Notes: generated by a model from the letters alone, not told the origin. Numbered from the stretch's first letter, positions 9,593-20,304 are shown. The stretch is DNA of 64,000 nucleotides from an uncultured Pseudomonadota bacterium (GCA_902799835.1 CADCCF010000003.1:170790-234789); one strand, 5' to 3'. A program made the numbers and translations.

Positions 9593-11360
9593 AGAACAAT
9601 TTCAACACTGCATTATTGGATTGTGCCGCTAAGGCAAGAGCATTGACCGCCAAATTATTGCGAGTCTGCAATGCCAGATAATTCGCACTCTCTTCATTCA
9701 TATCCGCTAAAACGAGGTCATCTGCACCGGTCTGCAACACATCACACATCGCATCAGTAAAGTCCATGCGGGTTTCAATAATACTTAAACTATTGCCCAA
9801 ACGACTAACCTCATCACGAATAGAGCTCATCGCATTTTGAATCTCTTTGATACTTTGGGCAATATCATCTTTGGTAACCCATTCACGAGTGACGATACCG
9901 ATATTATTAGAGCTCATATCTTTACCATTGATGGTATAACTATGCGTCCTGTCTTCATTAAACATTGTGGTCAACTTGCCACCCTTAATCAAATTTACCC
10001 CTTGATATCCGCTGTCTGCAACCATCTCGTCATATGCAGTCATCATTTCAGTATATTGAGTTGCTATTTTATTTAATTCCGGTAGCATTTGTTTAGCTTT
10101 TGAATTGGTAGTATCACGCGTGTATTGGCTGTATTCTGTATCATCATCTAATTGAGTGACTTTAGCTAAAAAACTCCCTGAGAAAACGTTGTTTGCTGAA
10201 CAAGCTTTTATTTCGGTAAAATCCTCATTTGCTTTATAAGTTTTGCCTCGTGCTGTAAGTTCAGCTCCTTGTGCCATGGCCAAATAAGTATGAGAAGAAA
10301 TAATGGAATTTTTTGAAGCAATGAATTTACTACTAGGCTCTTGTAAATCAATATGTGCAATATACGTACTATTATATAATGATGATTTGCTTGAGGAATA
10401 AACCACACTATTTTTGCCAATATTTAATTGAGAATCATATATATTGATATCTCCATTTAGTAGTCGCAATCTACTGTTATCAGTAACCACAAAAGCTTTT
10501 TTGTATCCTCCTGAATACCCTCCTCTTAACAACATACTGCGATGTGAATTTCCGGTAGAACGAACCGTTGAATTTCCGCTTATGGTAACTATCGAATTAC
10601 CTTTGCTAATTCCGATAAAATCATAACGAGCATCATCATAAGTTCGCAAATTATTAATACAAATATCTACATTATGCAATTCCATATTACCGGCATAAAC
10701 CACTGAAATACTCGCATTATTGCGGGCGGAAGATGCTTTTAGAGTCACATCGGCAATATAGCTGCCGCTTGATGCGGTTACCATATTTATTGCTCCGCTA
10801 TCAGTAATCACTCCGCTAATCGACGACCATTTTTCAGTTTCACTGTCAAAATCTCCAAAATACCCGATACCAACCAATTTTTGATTAGCTTTCAAGGTTA
10901 AACCGGAAGTTATTTCGCCTAAATCAATCTTACCATAAACACAAATCATTTCTTTATTAGCATTGATGGCATCTCGCAATTCTTGTGCTGTTGTTACTAC
11001 AGCACCATTGGGACCGACTTGGGCTTCAAACCAAGCTTTTTCCGGTATGATTGCCGCCTCATACGCTTCTTTGGCAATTACCGCGGCATTTTCCAACATT
11101 TCAGCTGATTTTTCTAACCCATGCACCGCGCTTGTGACAGTCTGTATCGACTGCCCCATCGCATCAAGTAGCATATCCAAATCAGATGCTCGGTTGGTCA
11201 AAGCTCGTGATTGATAATAAGAGTTGGCATTATCAATCGCTGAGTTCACTTTTTTGCCGGTAGAAAGTCGTGTTTGGGTGGTGGACATCTGACTTGCCAA
11301 CGACTTCAAGGAACTCAAGTTGCTGCGCATACTGGAGGTCAAAGTTATGTTAACAGCCAT
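9591..11360 (-). CDS. Flagellin with a large beta-helix-like insert
   Basis: 589 residues. The N-terminal 105 or so residues (MAVNITLTSSMRSNLSSLKS onward, with TQTRLSTGKKVNSAIDNA) and the C-terminal 170 (ending NNLAVNALALAAQSNNAVLKLF in pattern) are the D0/D1 coiled-coil halves of flagellin, so the protein should polymerise into the filament. Residues about 115-385 are an unusual middle region rich in short beta strands and Asn/Ser/Gly. It opens with a pattern resembling polysaccharide lyase family 1 (AQELRDAINANKE, VYGKIDL, KLVGIGYFG). Catalytic function is not shown. The ATG has a strong AAAGGAGG site. A long leader lies upstream. Confidence 0.9.
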   Translation of the reverse strand: MAVNITLTSSMRSNLSSLKSLASQMSTTQTRLSTGKKVNSAIDNANSYYQSRALTNRASDLDMLLDAMGQSIQTVTSAVHGLEKSAEMLENAAVIAKEAYEAAIIPEKAWFEAQVGPNGAVVTTAQELRDAINANKEMICVYGKIDLGEITSGLTLKANQKLVGIGYFGDFDSETEKWSSISGVITDSGAINMVTASSGSYIADVTLKASSARNNASISVVYAGNMELHNVDICINNLRTYDDARYDFIGISKGNSIVTISGNSTVRSTGNSHRSMLLRGGYSGGYKKAFVVTDNSRLRLLNGDINIYDSQLNIGKNSVVYSSSKSSLYNSTYIAHIDLQEPSSKFIASKNSIISSHTYLAMAQGAELTARGKTYKANEDFTEIKACSANNVFSGSFLAKVTQLDDDTEYSQYTRDTTNSKAKQMLPELNKIATQYTEMMTAYDEMVADSGYQGVNLIKGGKLTTMFNEDRTHSYTINGKDMSSNNIGIVTREWVTKDDIAQSIKEIQNAMSSIRDEVSRLGNSLSIIETRMDFTDAMCDVLQTGADDLVLADMNEESANYLALQTRNNLAVNALALAAQSNNAVLKLF

Positions 11361-11566
11361 AACCCCCTCCTTTCAGCACAACTAATATCTTCTGTGTTCG
11401 GGTTCGGGCTTTGTGAAGACAAGCGATAAGTTTTTGTGTTTTGAGCCAGCCGCATTGAGCAAATTTCGCCGCATGTCTGAGTGGGCGCGTTAAGTCGCCC
11501 GTGAGTTCGGCGAAGGCTGCAGAGAAACACAAAAACCGCTTGGCTGAACAGCCCGACGCTTTTTGC

Positions 11567-11592
11567 GCTACTTTTGTGCGTACAAAAGTAGC
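11567..11592. repeat. Perfect hairpin in flagellin leader
   Basis: GCTACTTTTGT (11567-11577) pairs with ACAAAAGTAGC (11582-11592) around a four-base loop. It lies in the predicted 5' untranslated region of the flagellin mRNA; no T-run follows on the transcribed strand. Confidence 0.7.
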
Positions 11593-11643
11593 TAAAGATA
11601 TTAATTTCTCGCAATAACTGATTGATTTTATTGGATAAATATT

Positions 11644-11652
11644 GGGGGGGGG
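11644..11652. repeat. Nine-base G:C homopolymer
   Basis: A run of nine G on the plus strand, nine C on the strand transcribed toward flagellin. Tracts of this length can slip during replication. It falls inside the doubtful 139-codon frame and inside the flagellin leader, so slippage could alter either. Confidence 0.8.
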
Positions 11653-11704
11653 TAACACTCAAACGGGTGGATTTTTGTGCTACTCGGGCGGACACGCCAA
11701 AACC

Positions 11705-11724
11705 CATCGTATAATCATACGATG
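11705..11724. repeat. Small perfect hairpin near flagellin promoter
   Basis: CATCGTAT and ATACGATG form an eight-base stem with an AATC loop. It lies about 85 bases downstream of the predicted start of transcription. Confidence 0.65.
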
Positions 11725-11811
11725 AGCGCTTTCGTCCCATAATTGTCCACCCATAAACTAACATTCTTGTCAGTCCTTTTTTTACTAAAGTTAACGCGTT
11801 ATACTACAATA

Positions 11812-11840
11812 ATTATACCACTTTTTTAAGGCCTATTCAA
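11812..11840 (-). promoter_or_regulatory. Sigma-70-type promoter upstream of flagellin
   Basis: TTGAAT (11840-11835), a 17-base spacer and a perfect TATAAT (11817-11812) on the minus strand. Transcription would begin near 11805 and give a flagellin leader of roughly 445 bases. No sigma-28 or sigma-54 promoter was found closer to the gene. Confidence 0.7.
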
Positions 11841-11938
11841 CCCTAAAAAGCGATTCGTTTTTCAACGAGTTAGCTTGAGTCTGACTCGATTTCCTTAAGA
11901 TTCTCTGAACGTTTTCGATTCGAATTTTTTTTATTTTT

Positions 11939-13930
11939 TTAATTCAAATAAAGCTTTTCTAATTGCTTTATCTTATCACGATAACTAATCGCTTTTTCAA
12001 ATTCCAAATCAGCCGCTGCCTCTTGCATAAGCTGATTATATTCGCGAATTTGCTTGGCAACATCTTCAACTGATATGCGTTCTTTTTTGGCGCTTTTACC
12101 ACTGTCTTCTTTAGCGGTCATTTCATCCAAAGCTGATGAAATCTTTTTAACAATCGTCTGCGGAATAATTCCGTGAACCTGATTATATTCCATCTGTTTT
12201 TTACGACGTCGCTCAGTCTCTCCCAAGGCATTGACCAATGAATCCGTCATGTTGTCAGCATACAAAATAACTCTTCCTTGGGCATTGCGTGCCGCCCGTC
12301 CGATAGTCTGAATAAGTGAGCGAGTTGAGCGCAAAAAACCTTCCTTATCAGCATCCAATATTGCCACCAAGGCACATTCCGGAATATCCAAACCTTCGCG
12401 CAACAAGTTTATTCCCACCAAAACATCAAACTCACCCATTCTAAGGTCACGTATAATCTCAATGCGTTCCAATGTATCAATATCCGAATGCAAATATCGT
12501 ACTTTTACGCCGTTTTCTGCCAAATATCCGGTCAAATCTTCCGCCATCTTTTTGGTCAAAGTCGTAACTAAAACGCGATTGCCTTGGGCAATAACTTTTT
12601 TACACTCGGCCATCAAATCATCAACTTGAGTTGCCGCCGGCCGCACGATACACTCCGGATCCGTCAATCCGGTCGGACGAATTACTTGCTCGGCAAATAC
12701 TCCGCCACTTTGCTCCAACTCCCAATCTCCGGGGGTTGCCGACACAAAAATAGTTTGCCCGCGCATTTTATTCCACTCATCAAACTTTAATGGTCGATTA
12801 TCAACACAAGAGGGCAATCTGAAACCATACTGCGCCAAGGTCGATTTACGATTAAAATCCCCCTTAAACATTCCGCCGATTTGCGGCACCGAAACATGGC
12901 TCTCATCAATAAACAAAAGAGTATCTTCCGGCAAATATTCAAACAAAGTCGGTGGCGGCGCCCCTGCCGGACGTCCAGTCAAAAAACGCGAATAATTTTC
13001 TATTCCCTTGCATGAGCCGGTTGATTCCAACATCTCCAAATCAAATCTGGTTCGCTGTTCAATCCGTTGCGCCTCCAGCAATTTATTAGCCTTGGTAAAT
13101 TCTTCAATTTGGCTTTTTAGCTCTTTGCGTATATTAACTATCGCTTGTGCTACGGTCGGACGCGGAGTAACATAGTGATTTGCCGGATATATTACAACCT
13201 TATCCAGCGAACTGAGCCTTTTTCCGGTCAAAGAATCAAACTCATCTATCTGCTCAATCTCATCACCAAAAAACGATATTCGCCAGCCCTTATCTTCATA
13301 GTGAGCCGGAAAAATATCAACAACATCACCTCGAACCCTGAATGTCGAACGCACAAAATTTTGCTGATTACGCGTATATTGCAACTCACTCAAACGCCTG
13401 AAAACTTCGGTCGGATTAATCTCTTGCCCAACTTCCAAAGGTAACGTCATTGCCGCATAGGAGTCCACATCACCTAAACCATATATGCATGAAACCGAAG
13501 CAACAATAATCACATCGCGATATTCCAACAATGAACGGGTTGCCGAGTTGCGCATTCGATCAATTTGCTCATTTATGGCAGAATCTTTTTCTATATAAGT
13601 ATCGGTCTTAGGAACATAAGCTTCCGGCTGATAATAATCATAATATGACACAAAATATTCCACATGATTATTAGGAAAAAATTCTTTCATCTCGGCATAG
13701 AGCTGCGCCGCTAAAGTCTTGTTCGGAGCCATTATCAAAGTCGGACGCGAACAAGCTTCAATTACTTTAGCCATGGTATAAGTCTTACCGGAACCCGTAA
13801 CGCCTAACAATACTTGATTTTTTATCCCGTTACTTATCCCTTCGGTCAATTCGGCGATTGCTTGCGGCTGATCTCCTGCCGGACTAAAACTGGACACCAA
13901 ATCAAATATACTGTTATTCAGCCTGCTCAA
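11939..13930 (-). CDS. uvrB: UvrABC excision nuclease subunit B
   Basis: 663 residues, normal for UvrB, the DNA-loading helicase-like subunit that verifies lesions and recruits UvrC. Walker A GVTGSGKT is at 43-50, the damage-probing hairpin region [12 protein letters not shown] near 95, the DESH box in LLFIDESHV, the C-terminal helicase motifs ([22 protein letters not shown]), and a UVR motif at the end. The frame opens with TTG at 13930 overlapping the last 17 bases of the upstream TPR gene; GGAAG six bases away supports it. Coupling to a flagellar gene run is unusual. Confidence 0.97.
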   Translation of the reverse strand: MSRLNNSIFDLVSSFSPAGDQPQAIAELTEGISNGIKNQVLLGVTGSGKTYTMAKVIEACSRPTLIMAPNKTLAAQLYAEMKEFFPNNHVEYFVSYYDYYQPEAYVPKTDTYIEKDSAINEQIDRMRNSATRSLLEYRDVIIVASVSCIYGLGDVDSYAAMTLPLEVGQEINPTEVFRRLSELQYTRNQQNFVRSTFRVRGDVVDIFPAHYEDKGWRISFFGDEIEQIDEFDSLTGKRLSSLDKVVIYPANHYVTPRPTVAQAIVNIRKELKSQIEEFTKANKLLEAQRIEQRTRFDLEMLESTGSCKGIENYSRFLTGRPAGAPPPTLFEYLPEDTLLFIDESHVSVPQIGGMFKGDFNRKSTLAQYGFRLPSCVDNRPLKFDEWNKMRGQTIFVSATPGDWELEQSGGVFAEQVIRPTGLTDPECIVRPAATQVDDLMAECKKVIAQGNRVLVTTLTKKMAEDLTGYLAENGVKVRYLHSDIDTLERIEIIRDLRMGEFDVLVGINLLREGLDIPECALVAILDADKEGFLRSTRSLIQTIGRAARNAQGRVILYADNMTDSLVNALGETERRRKKQMEYNQVHGIIPQTIVKKISSALDEMTAKEDSGKSAKKERISVEDVAKQIREYNQLMQEAAADLEFEKAISYRDKIKQLEKLYLN

Positions 13931-16442
13931 CTTTTTCTTCCAACGAACTATTATAAAACTTTATAAAACTGTTAAAATCTTGAATATTGTTAACGGCACT
14001 GCGAATAGTATTAATATCGACTTCTTCTTTTTCCAACCTTTCGGTCAACACATTAAATATGCTGGCATACGAAGTTCCCTCAAAATAAGGCTTAAATTTC
14101 TTACGCAAACGAACCAATACCGTCTCTTTGCCGGCTTTTTTCAACGCGGTTGCCCAGTCTAAGATATAACCTATTTGCTCTTTTGACAAGGGTTGCCCTT
14201 TTATCGGTTCTTTAATTAAATACTTTATAACATTGGAAGCATTGTCCCAATCTTGCGAGTTCCAATAAATTTCAAAACGATATTTCAATGCATTAGGGCT
14301 GTAATCATCCTGCAGAATACTCAAAGCCTTGTCAACTTTACCCATTTCAGCATAGGCTTTGGCGCGGATGAACTTACGCGGAGCTTCAATTTCCGGCGCT
14401 ATTTTATCTGAAAACGTGGCATCCAAAACATCCAACGACTGCTCCGGAATACGCTCAAACAAATATATTACCGCCAATCTCGCCCCAACTCTTGCCAAAT
14501 CATTTGCATCCAAATCATCTTGCATCATCAAATTGAGCAAAATATCTTTAGCTCGAGGCAACAAATCAACCGACACCAAACGATCTGCTAACTTTTGCAG
14601 GATGGTATTGCGGCTTGAACTTAAATCACTTAACCATCTGAAATCCTCGTACAAGGCTAAAGCTTTTATCGGGGTAAGTGCTTCATCAGCATGATTCCCG
14701 ATAAAGACATCCTCAAAAACCTTGACCATTTTTCGAGATATGTGCAGTCTATCTTCTTCATCAACAATAAACCCTTCTTCATTCAAAACTCTTAAGGCAT
14801 TATAATAATCTTTATCTTTCAGATAAAAATCGGCCAATTTCGCTAACAGACTAATCTGGAAACTTTTCTCGCCCCATGCAAATCGCAACTTTTCTAATTC
14901 GGTTATTGCCGCTTTAACATCAATAAAATTAACCATTTGACTTAGCACCGTATATCTCAAACGACCATATGCCGAAAACATAGCAGAATTGGAATTAAGC
15001 AGAGTTTGATATTCCTTTACGGCGTTACGCAAATATCCCTGCATCTCTAATTTTTGAGCAAGCAAATACGTAATTTGGGGCTTCAAATCACGAAATCTGT
15101 CCTGTACCGAATTCAATATATCAATAAAATTTTGTGCAGACAAATCATCATTGCCCTTGATAGCGTTACGAGCAGCAATAACAGCTATTTCATCTTTGAT
15201 TGCTTGCGGATAATCACGCATCAATGATATATGTTTTAAGATAAGTTCATTATTTTTTTCCTCAAATTTGTAGGCCGTTTGAGCTATGATCTTCCAAAAC
15301 TTACCTTCTAGCGTATCCTGTATGCGCCCATAAGAAAAATGCTTTTCAGCTTCTTGCCAACGATGAGCTAAGAAATCAGCGACACCCAAAAGAGCGTGGA
15401 AATAATCCGTCCTAGTTTCCGGCAAATCCAAATCCAACATTTTATCAAGAATATATACTGCATCCGTCCCCATACCATTATAAACATAATATTGGGCCAG
15501 TTTCATACGTAATGTATTTTTTTCTTCCATGGGCGCGGACAAAATTTGGCTCTTAAAATTGTCAATCACATTCAAAAATTTCTCATTCGCCAACTGCTGT
15601 GAAATATGCAAATCAAAAGGACTTTTAATTTCAGCATCTTTTCCACTATCTTTGACAACTTGCTGCTGTTTCAAACTGTCCAAATCACTTGTTATATTAA
15701 GCGAACGCCCAATAGCTTTTAATGTCACACCAGAATTTCCTCTATCCAAAGCAATATCAGGTGCGTTTATCACAAAAGCCATACCTTGCAATGTTTCCAA
15801 TATATCAAAATCAGGATAACGATAAAATACACTATTGCCCAAACCTAACTGCGGAGTTGTAAAAATAGAAATAGCATCCCCGATTTCAGGATCTAAAATT
15901 GAAACAATGTTTCCAACAAAAGTCGTCGGCATGAATAAATATGCATTTTTAAAACTGTCAAATTGTGTAAATATGGTCATATCTTTTCGTTCAAACAAAG
16001 GAGCGCGACCGACATATAAATCTATAATCCACAAAAGCCCTTCTTTACGCAAAGTATGCTTTACCCCATCTTCCGGCTCAATAATCACGATACTGCCGAC
16101 AGGGTGCGGAAGAGTGTATATTTCTTTTGCTAATCCTTTTGCTTCTTTTTTTAATATTGCAACATCAAAATGGCTTACTTTATCAAAAACCATCCAAATT
16201 TTACCATTACGCACAAATGAAGCAACATTAACCGGAGAATTCCAAACAAAGCGCAAACTTGCTATGGTGTCTTTCTTATCTATGTCTGTGTAACCATCCG
16301 AATCAGCAGGTTTCGCACTAAAATGTTCCTGAATAACTGATTGAAGATCTTTTTTTTCGACTTTGGCCGCTGCAGAACCACAAATGCCAAACACTAAAGC
16401 ACTTGCCAGCAACACCCCACCTATTTTCTTCATCAGTTTCAA
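13914..16442 (-). CDS. Secreted TPR-rich protein of the flagellar cluster
   Basis: 842 residues. An N-terminal signal peptide ([20 protein letters not shown] and an AxA cleavage region near residue 26) points to export to the periplasm. The first 250 residues look beta-rich; from about 290 onward there are helical repeats of TPR type (for example [19 protein letters not shown] and [10 protein letters not shown]). It is the last of a run fliL-fliM-DUF6468-motE, an arrangement known in other alphaproteobacteria, so a role in motor or flagellar assembly is likely, but no specific function can be assigned. Its end overlaps uvrB. Confidence 0.8.
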   Translation of the reverse strand: MKLMKKIGGVLLASALVFGICGSAAAKVEKKDLQSVIQEHFSAKPADSDGYTDIDKKDTIASLRFVWNSPVNVASFVRNGKIWMVFDKVSHFDVAILKKEAKGLAKEIYTLPHPVGSIVIIEPEDGVKHTLRKEGLLWIIDLYVGRAPLFERKDMTIFTQFDSFKNAYLFMPTTFVGNIVSILDPEIGDAISIFTTPQLGLGNSVFYRYPDFDILETLQGMAFVINAPDIALDRGNSGVTLKAIGRSLNITSDLDSLKQQQVVKDSGKDAEIKSPFDLHISQQLANEKFLNVIDNFKSQILSAPMEEKNTLRMKLAQYYVYNGMGTDAVYILDKMLDLDLPETRTDYFHALLGVADFLAHRWQEAEKHFSYGRIQDTLEGKFWKIIAQTAYKFEEKNNELILKHISLMRDYPQAIKDEIAVIAARNAIKGNDDLSAQNFIDILNSVQDRFRDLKPQITYLLAQKLEMQGYLRNAVKEYQTLLNSNSAMFSAYGRLRYTVLSQMVNFIDVKAAITELEKLRFAWGEKSFQISLLAKLADFYLKDKDYYNALRVLNEEGFIVDEEDRLHISRKMVKVFEDVFIGNHADEALTPIKALALYEDFRWLSDLSSSRNTILQKLADRLVSVDLLPRAKDILLNLMMQDDLDANDLARVGARLAVIYLFERIPEQSLDVLDATFSDKIAPEIEAPRKFIRAKAYAEMGKVDKALSILQDDYSPNALKYRFEIYWNSQDWDNASNVIKYLIKEPIKGQPLSKEQIGYILDWATALKKAGKETVLVRLRKKFKPYFEGTSYASIFNVLTERLEKEEVDINTIRSAVNNIQDFNSFIKFYNSSLEEKVEQAE

Positions 16443-16457
16443 TTTTCCACCAATTTA

Positions 16458-17102
16458 TTAAATATTATTTCCTATCAACTCAGCCGTAATAGCTTGCGCT
16501 TTTTCGGAATCCATTTGCGACAAAATAGCCGATGATGCTGAAGGTTTCATCCCTTTTAATATGGCTGTAGAGATATCCAAATTCATCGTATTGAAAATCC
16601 TAGCTGCATCTTTTGGCTTCATTGAACTGTACAGTTTGACTAAAGAATTAATATTTTCCTGCTCTTTTTCTGAATATTGATTAATCAATTTACCCAAACG
16701 TTGCTCATATTCTTTTAATTGATTGATCTTTCTGTCTATTTCTTCTTCTGCCACCTTCAGCTGAACGGCCCTTTTATCAATTTCTTGAGCCTTTATATCC
16801 AAAGCCTCTCGACGTTCGGCTAACTCCTGCAAAATGGCAATTTCTGAATCACTGAAAACCGGTATATTTCCAATCGTATCCTTACCATCTTTATCCTGTA
16901 AAACTTGGGTTAACTGCTCTGTATCTTTATCCAATTTATCCTCAGCCACCGCTGTTGCCGCGGCAATAGTTATATTTCTAACTACGCTCTTCTGATACAA
17001 ATCATAGGCATGGTTTATCTTAATACTCAAACCTAACACCGCTGTGAAGATAAACAACGGCAACAACCTGATCCTAAACTTAAATTCATGCTTCTTGATC
17101 AT
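16458..17102 (-). CDS. motE: MotE-like flagellar motor chaperone (MgtE N-domain)
   Basis: 214 residues. A single membrane segment (about 12-30) is followed by a long coiled coil (about 85-150) and a C-terminal MgtE_N-like domain with the pattern MKPKDAARIFNTMNLDISTAIL. In Sinorhizobium, MotE is a periplasmic chaperone for MotC; similar proteins lie beside fliM and fliL across the class. Its start is two bases from the DUF6468 stop. The motB/motC partner is not in the window, so the exact partner is unknown. Confidence 0.8.
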   Translation of the reverse strand: MIKKHEFKFRIRLLPLFIFTAVLGLSIKINHAYDLYQKSVVRNITIAAATAVAEDKLDKDTEQLTQVLQDKDGKDTIGNIPVFSDSEIAILQELAERREALDIKAQEIDKRAVQLKVAEEEIDRKINQLKEYEQRLGKLINQYSEKEQENINSLVKLYSSMKPKDAARIFNTMNLDISTAILKGMKPSASSAILSQMDSEKAQAITAELIGNNI

Positions 17103-17103
17103 A

Positions 17104-17547
17104 CTACTTAATCGCCCTCAATGCTTTTAATAGCTCCATTTCAGCCATTGCTCTGTCATCTTGCGGATTTTCAACTTTACCGGAGTTCACATCATCTGAT
17201 GATTGATTTTGTACCGGCAAACCTCTCGATGTCGATATAACATTCTCCAAACGATCCGCCAATGAATCCGCCCTCTCATTAATAAACAACAAATCATCTT
17301 TTAGCTCTTTGGCATTATCAACCACTTCTTTTAACCCTTCCGAGGAGTGCTCCGTAGCTGTTTTTAGCTTTGGAATTGAATTCTCTGCCTTGAATGTTGC
17401 TTCATTCAAAGCGGCAACCAACTGAGCCAACGAACTCTGATTCTGTCGCAAAGTCTTCAAACTCTTGTTTAGATTGTAGGCAAATACAATCATCGGTATC
17501 AGCAGAAATATTATTGCTAAGTTAATTATAAGCTCAAGATTAGCCAT
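17104..17547 (-). CDS. DUF6468-type membrane-anchored flagellar-cluster protein
   Basis: 147 residues with one N-terminal membrane helix (LIINLAIIFLLIPMIVFAY, about 5-24), then a coiled coil of Lys/Glu-rich heptads to about residue 105. This matches the DUF6468 family that sits between fliM and motE in many alphaproteobacteria; its function is unknown to me. The ATG lies within the fliM stop region (8-base overlap), so translation is coupled. Confidence 0.75.
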   Translation of the reverse strand: MANLELIINLAIIFLLIPMIVFAYNLNKSLKTLRQNQSSLAQLVAALNEATFKAENSIPKLKTATEHSSEGLKEVVDNAKELKDDLLFINERADSLADRLENVISTSRGLPVQNQSSDDVNSGKVENPQDDRAMAEMELLKALRAIK

Positions 17548-18538
17548 TTTTTTCAGCCTTTCCTTTCACTCTTATAACAATATGCTTATCTCTGCGCCCC
17601 ATATTTCCCTCAAACAAAGGCACATCACCGCAATAAACCTTAACATCTTCATTCGGAGTAATATCCAGTGGGAAGAATGATCCTTTCTCCCATTTGGAAA
17701 CATCACTTAACAAAGCTTTGGTTTCTTTCAAAATAGCTTTAACCTCGACATCAGTATCCCACAATTTGGACATAAGATGATTTTCCCACACAGTATCACG
17801 CCCAAAACGCTCGCCCATAAACATCTGTAACAATAATTCTCTTACCGGCTCCAAAGTCGTATAAGGCAACATCAAATCTATTTTTCCACCACGGCTTTCC
17901 ATATCAATACGCAAATGAGCCACAATCACCGCATTGGAATCACGAGTTATTTGCGCAAAACGAGGATTCGTTTCCAAACGATCAAAAGTAAACCCTACTG
18001 AAGTAACCGGATCAAAAGCTGCCGACAAATCACTCAATATCAACTGGATAATTTCCTTGATAATATTCAATTCAATAGTTGTGTACGGACGTCCTTCAAC
18101 TCTCATAGCTGCAGTTCCGCGGCGTCCCCCCAACAAAACATCAACCAATGAATAAATCAGCGAGCTGTCCAATGACATCAAGCCATAATTATCCCACTCT
18201 TCAGCCTTGAAAACATTAATCAATGTCGGCAAAGTAAGAGAATCCATATATTCACCAAAACGCATTGATTCAATTGCTTCTAATGATACCTCAACATTAT
18301 CCTGAGTATAATTACGTAATGAAGTTGCCATTTGTCTGATCAAGCGATCAAACACAATTTCCAACATCGGCAATCTTTCATAAAACACCATATTAGAGTT
18401 CAATATGGCTTGAACACCATTTTTCTGTACACTCAAGTCATTAGCATCTGAGCCATAACCTAACAAAGCATCAATCTCTTCCTGACTAAGGACTTTTGAC
18501 TCTGCTGTAACCTCATTAGAATTGTTATTATCCGCCAA
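17540..18538 (-). CDS. fliM: Flagellar motor switch protein FliM
   Basis: 332 residues. FliM forms the C-ring with FliG and FliN and binds phosphorylated CheY. The N-terminal CheY-binding peptide is seen as LSQEEIDALLGYG (19-31). The CheC-like middle domain includes LPMLEIVFDRLIRQMATSL and GVGFTFDR-type strands, and a SpoA/FliN-like C-terminal domain ends the protein (VYCGDVPLFEGNMGRRDKHI). It lies 16 bases after fliL. fliN and fliG are not in the window. Confidence 0.95.
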   Translation of the reverse strand: MADNNNSNEVTAESKVLSQEEIDALLGYGSDANDLSVQKNGVQAILNSNMVFYERLPMLEIVFDRLIRQMATSLRNYTQDNVEVSLEAIESMRFGEYMDSLTLPTLINVFKAEEWDNYGLMSLDSSLIYSLVDVLLGGRRGTAAMRVEGRPYTTIELNIIKEIIQLILSDLSAAFDPVTSVGFTFDRLETNPRFAQITRDSNAVIVAHLRIDMESRGGKIDLMLPYTTLEPVRELLLQMFMGERFGRDTVWENHLMSKLWDTDVEVKAILKETKALLSDVSKWEKGSFFPLDITPNEDVKVYCGDVPLFEGNMGRRDKHIVIRVKGKAEKNG

Positions 18539-18554
18539 TTTTGTATCCCTCTAA

Positions 18555-19061
18555 CTACTTCTGCAACTCAAAACTATTAAAGTTAATATTCTTAATCTTA
18601 ATTGGAGCAGCCGCTACATTAAGACGATAAAAAAGTTCTTCCTTAAACCAATACAATCCCGTCGAACCGCCCAATTCATCAGCCGTCAACTCTATCGTAT
18701 GGTTGATAATTACTTCATTAAGTTTGGGAGCCAATATCTCAATAATACGCAAATCCTCAATACTCGCTAATTCCAGATTCAACTTGAATTTTAATTCTAA
18801 TTGGCCTTGTCTTCCTTTAACAAAAGTAACAACTTCTGGCATATCATAAAAAACGCTCACACTATCTTGATTATCTTTATTATATTGGACAATTTTATAC
18901 TTTTCAGATTCGGCAGACTGCTGTCTTTTCAATACAAAGAAAATTGTTGCCGAAATACCGATAACAATCAATAAAGGCAACAAAATAAGCATAAGTTTTT
19001 TGCGTTTAATATGCGGAACTTCAACAACTTCTTCTACTTCCGCATCTTCATCATCTACCAT
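18555..19061 (-). CDS. fliL: Flagellar basal body-associated protein FliL
   Basis: 168 residues from the preferred start. FliL is a single-pass inner membrane protein that surrounds the stator. An acidic cytoplasmic stretch and basic KRKK precede the membrane helix (LMLILLPLLIVIGISATIFF), and the periplasmic SPFH-like domain follows. An ATG at 19106 gives 15 extra residues without a ribosome-binding site; the ATG at 19061 has GGGG six bases upstream and fits FliL length, but the choice is uncertain. It is the first gene of the cluster after the rpoA terminator. Confidence 0.88.
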   Translation of the reverse strand: MVDDEDAEVEEVVEVPHIKRKKLMLILLPLLIVIGISATIFFVLKRQQSAESEKYKIVQYNKDNQDSVSVFYDMPEVVTFVKGRQGQLELKFKLNLELASIEDLRIIEILAPKLNEVIINHTIELTADELGGSTGLYWFKEELFYRLNVAAAPIKIKNINFNSFELQK

Positions 19062-19229
19062 AAAAAGCCCCAAAAAAGAATAATTTTCCCCATAAACAAT
19101 AGTCATTTTAGCGCAATATTTAAATAAATAAACGCAAATTTTATAGTTATTAAATGATAAATTAAATCTAAAAGATAATACAGATGCTTTTGCTAATAAC
19201 CCTCTAAATAATCTATTGAAAAGCTTATC

Positions 19230-19277
19230 TCAAAAAAAATCCCCTTCGCTTAATACCTAAGCAAAGGGGATTTTATG
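19230..19277 (-). terminator. Rho-independent terminator after rpoA
   Basis: AAAATCCCCTT pairs with AAGGGGATTTT, extended inside by GCTTA/TAAGC, and is followed on the minus strand by eight T (19239-19232). It separates the rpsM-rpsK-rpoA unit from fliL and shows that rplQ is not part of this transcript. Confidence 0.92.
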
Positions 19278-19296
19278 TAGTATATTAAAGTTATTT

Positions 19297-20304
19297 TTAG
19301 AAATGCTCGTCACAACGACGAATCAAATCTTCAATATTCTCAGGCGGCCATCCCGGAGTATCCATACCCAAATGAATTCCCATCTTAGCCAAAACCTCTT
19401 TAATTTCATTCAATGATTTACGACCAAAGTTCGGTGTACGCAACATCTCAGCTTCAGTCTTTTGAACCAAATCACCGATATAAACAATATTGTCATTCTT
19501 CAAGCAATTTGCTGAGCGAACTGACAATTCCAATTCCTCAACCTTTTTGAGCAAATTGCGATTGAACGGCAATTCTTCTTTCTCTGCAGCAACTTCCATT
19601 TCTGGTTCATCAAAGTTGATGAATGGTTTCAATTGATCTTGCAAAATACGAGCTGCAAAAGCAACCGCATCTTCAGGAGTAACCACGCCATTAGTCTCAA
19701 CAACCATAGTCAATTTATCATAATCGGTAACTTGACCAACACGAGTATTCTCAACCTTATAAGAAACTTTCTTTACCGGAGAATAAATTGCATCAACCAA
19801 AATAACCCCAATTGGAGTATCGGTAGTCTTACTGCTGGCAGCTGGAACATAGCCTTTACCTGTACCAACTGTCAATTCCATATTAATTTTAGCACCGCTG
19901 TCCAAATTGCAAATTACCAAATCAGGATTCATAATCTCAACATCATGACCGGTCTCAATCATTGAAGCTGTAACGGCACAAGGACCTTCTGCATGCAATG
20001 TCATAGTTTTGGTGCCTTCTGAATGCATGGCAATTGCCAAACACTTAACATTCAAAACTATATCTGTAACATCTTCCCTAACACCCGGAATAACCGAGAA
20101 TTCATGCAGCACTCCGTCAATTTTAATACTGGTAACGGCTCCACCCTGCAAGGATGACAACAAGACTCTGCGCAATGCATTGCCCAAAGTCAGACCAAAA
20201 CCTCTTTCCAAAGGTTCAACCACTATCTTGGCTCTATTTGCCCCATCGGAGCTGACATCCAAATTAGTCGGTTTAATAAGTTCTTGCCAATTTTTTTGAA
20301 TCAC
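19297..20304 (-). CDS. rpoA: RNA polymerase alpha subunit
   Basis: 335 residues. The N-terminal dimerisation domain (with [18 protein letters not shown]) and the C-terminal domain that contacts UP elements and activators ([25 protein letters not shown]) are intact. A GTG at 20304 gives the family start ([12 protein letters not shown]) and has GAGGG seven bases upstream; the longer ATG at 20337 adds 11 residues and lacks such support. It follows rpsK by about 95 bases and is followed by a terminator instead of rplQ. Confidence 0.96.
   Translation of the reverse strand: MIQKNWQELIKPTNLDVSSDGANRAKIVVEPLERGFGLTLGNALRRVLLSSLQGGAVTSIKIDGVLHEFSVIPGVREDVTDIVLNVKCLAIAMHSEGTKTMTLHAEGPCAVTASMIETGHDVEIMNPDLVICNLDSGAKINMELTVGTGKGYVPAASSKTTDTPIGVILVDAIYSPVKKVSYKVENTRVGQVTDYDKLTMVVETNGVVTPEDAVAFAARILQDQLKPFINFDEPEMEVAAEKEELPFNRNLLKKVEELELSVRSANCLKNDNIVYIGDLVQKTEAEMLRTPNFGRKSLNEIKEVLAKMGIHLGMDTPGWPPENIEDLIRRCDEHF

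Larger units (their letters stand above)
11361..11938. other. Flagellin leader region, no confirmed gene
   Basis: The 578 bases between uvrB and flagellin contain a near-consensus minus-strand promoter, two perfect hairpins and a run of nine G (C on the transcribed strand). A 139-codon minus-strand reading frame (11345-11764, ATG with an upstream AAGGA) spans most of it and overlaps the flagellin start. A second frame is also open for about 100 codons. The predicted proteins look unlike real ones (low order, many palindromic segments), so the region is read as an untranslated leader or inserted repetitive element. Confidence 0.55.

Noticed and set aside
11345..11764. A 139-codon minus-strand frame upstream of flagellin, and an overlapping 102-codon frame (11350-11658).
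   Set aside because: They span hairpins and a homopolymer, overlap the flagellin start, and their products show no protein-like order. The AAGGA before the ATG leaves some doubt, so the region is listed as a leader rather than a gene.
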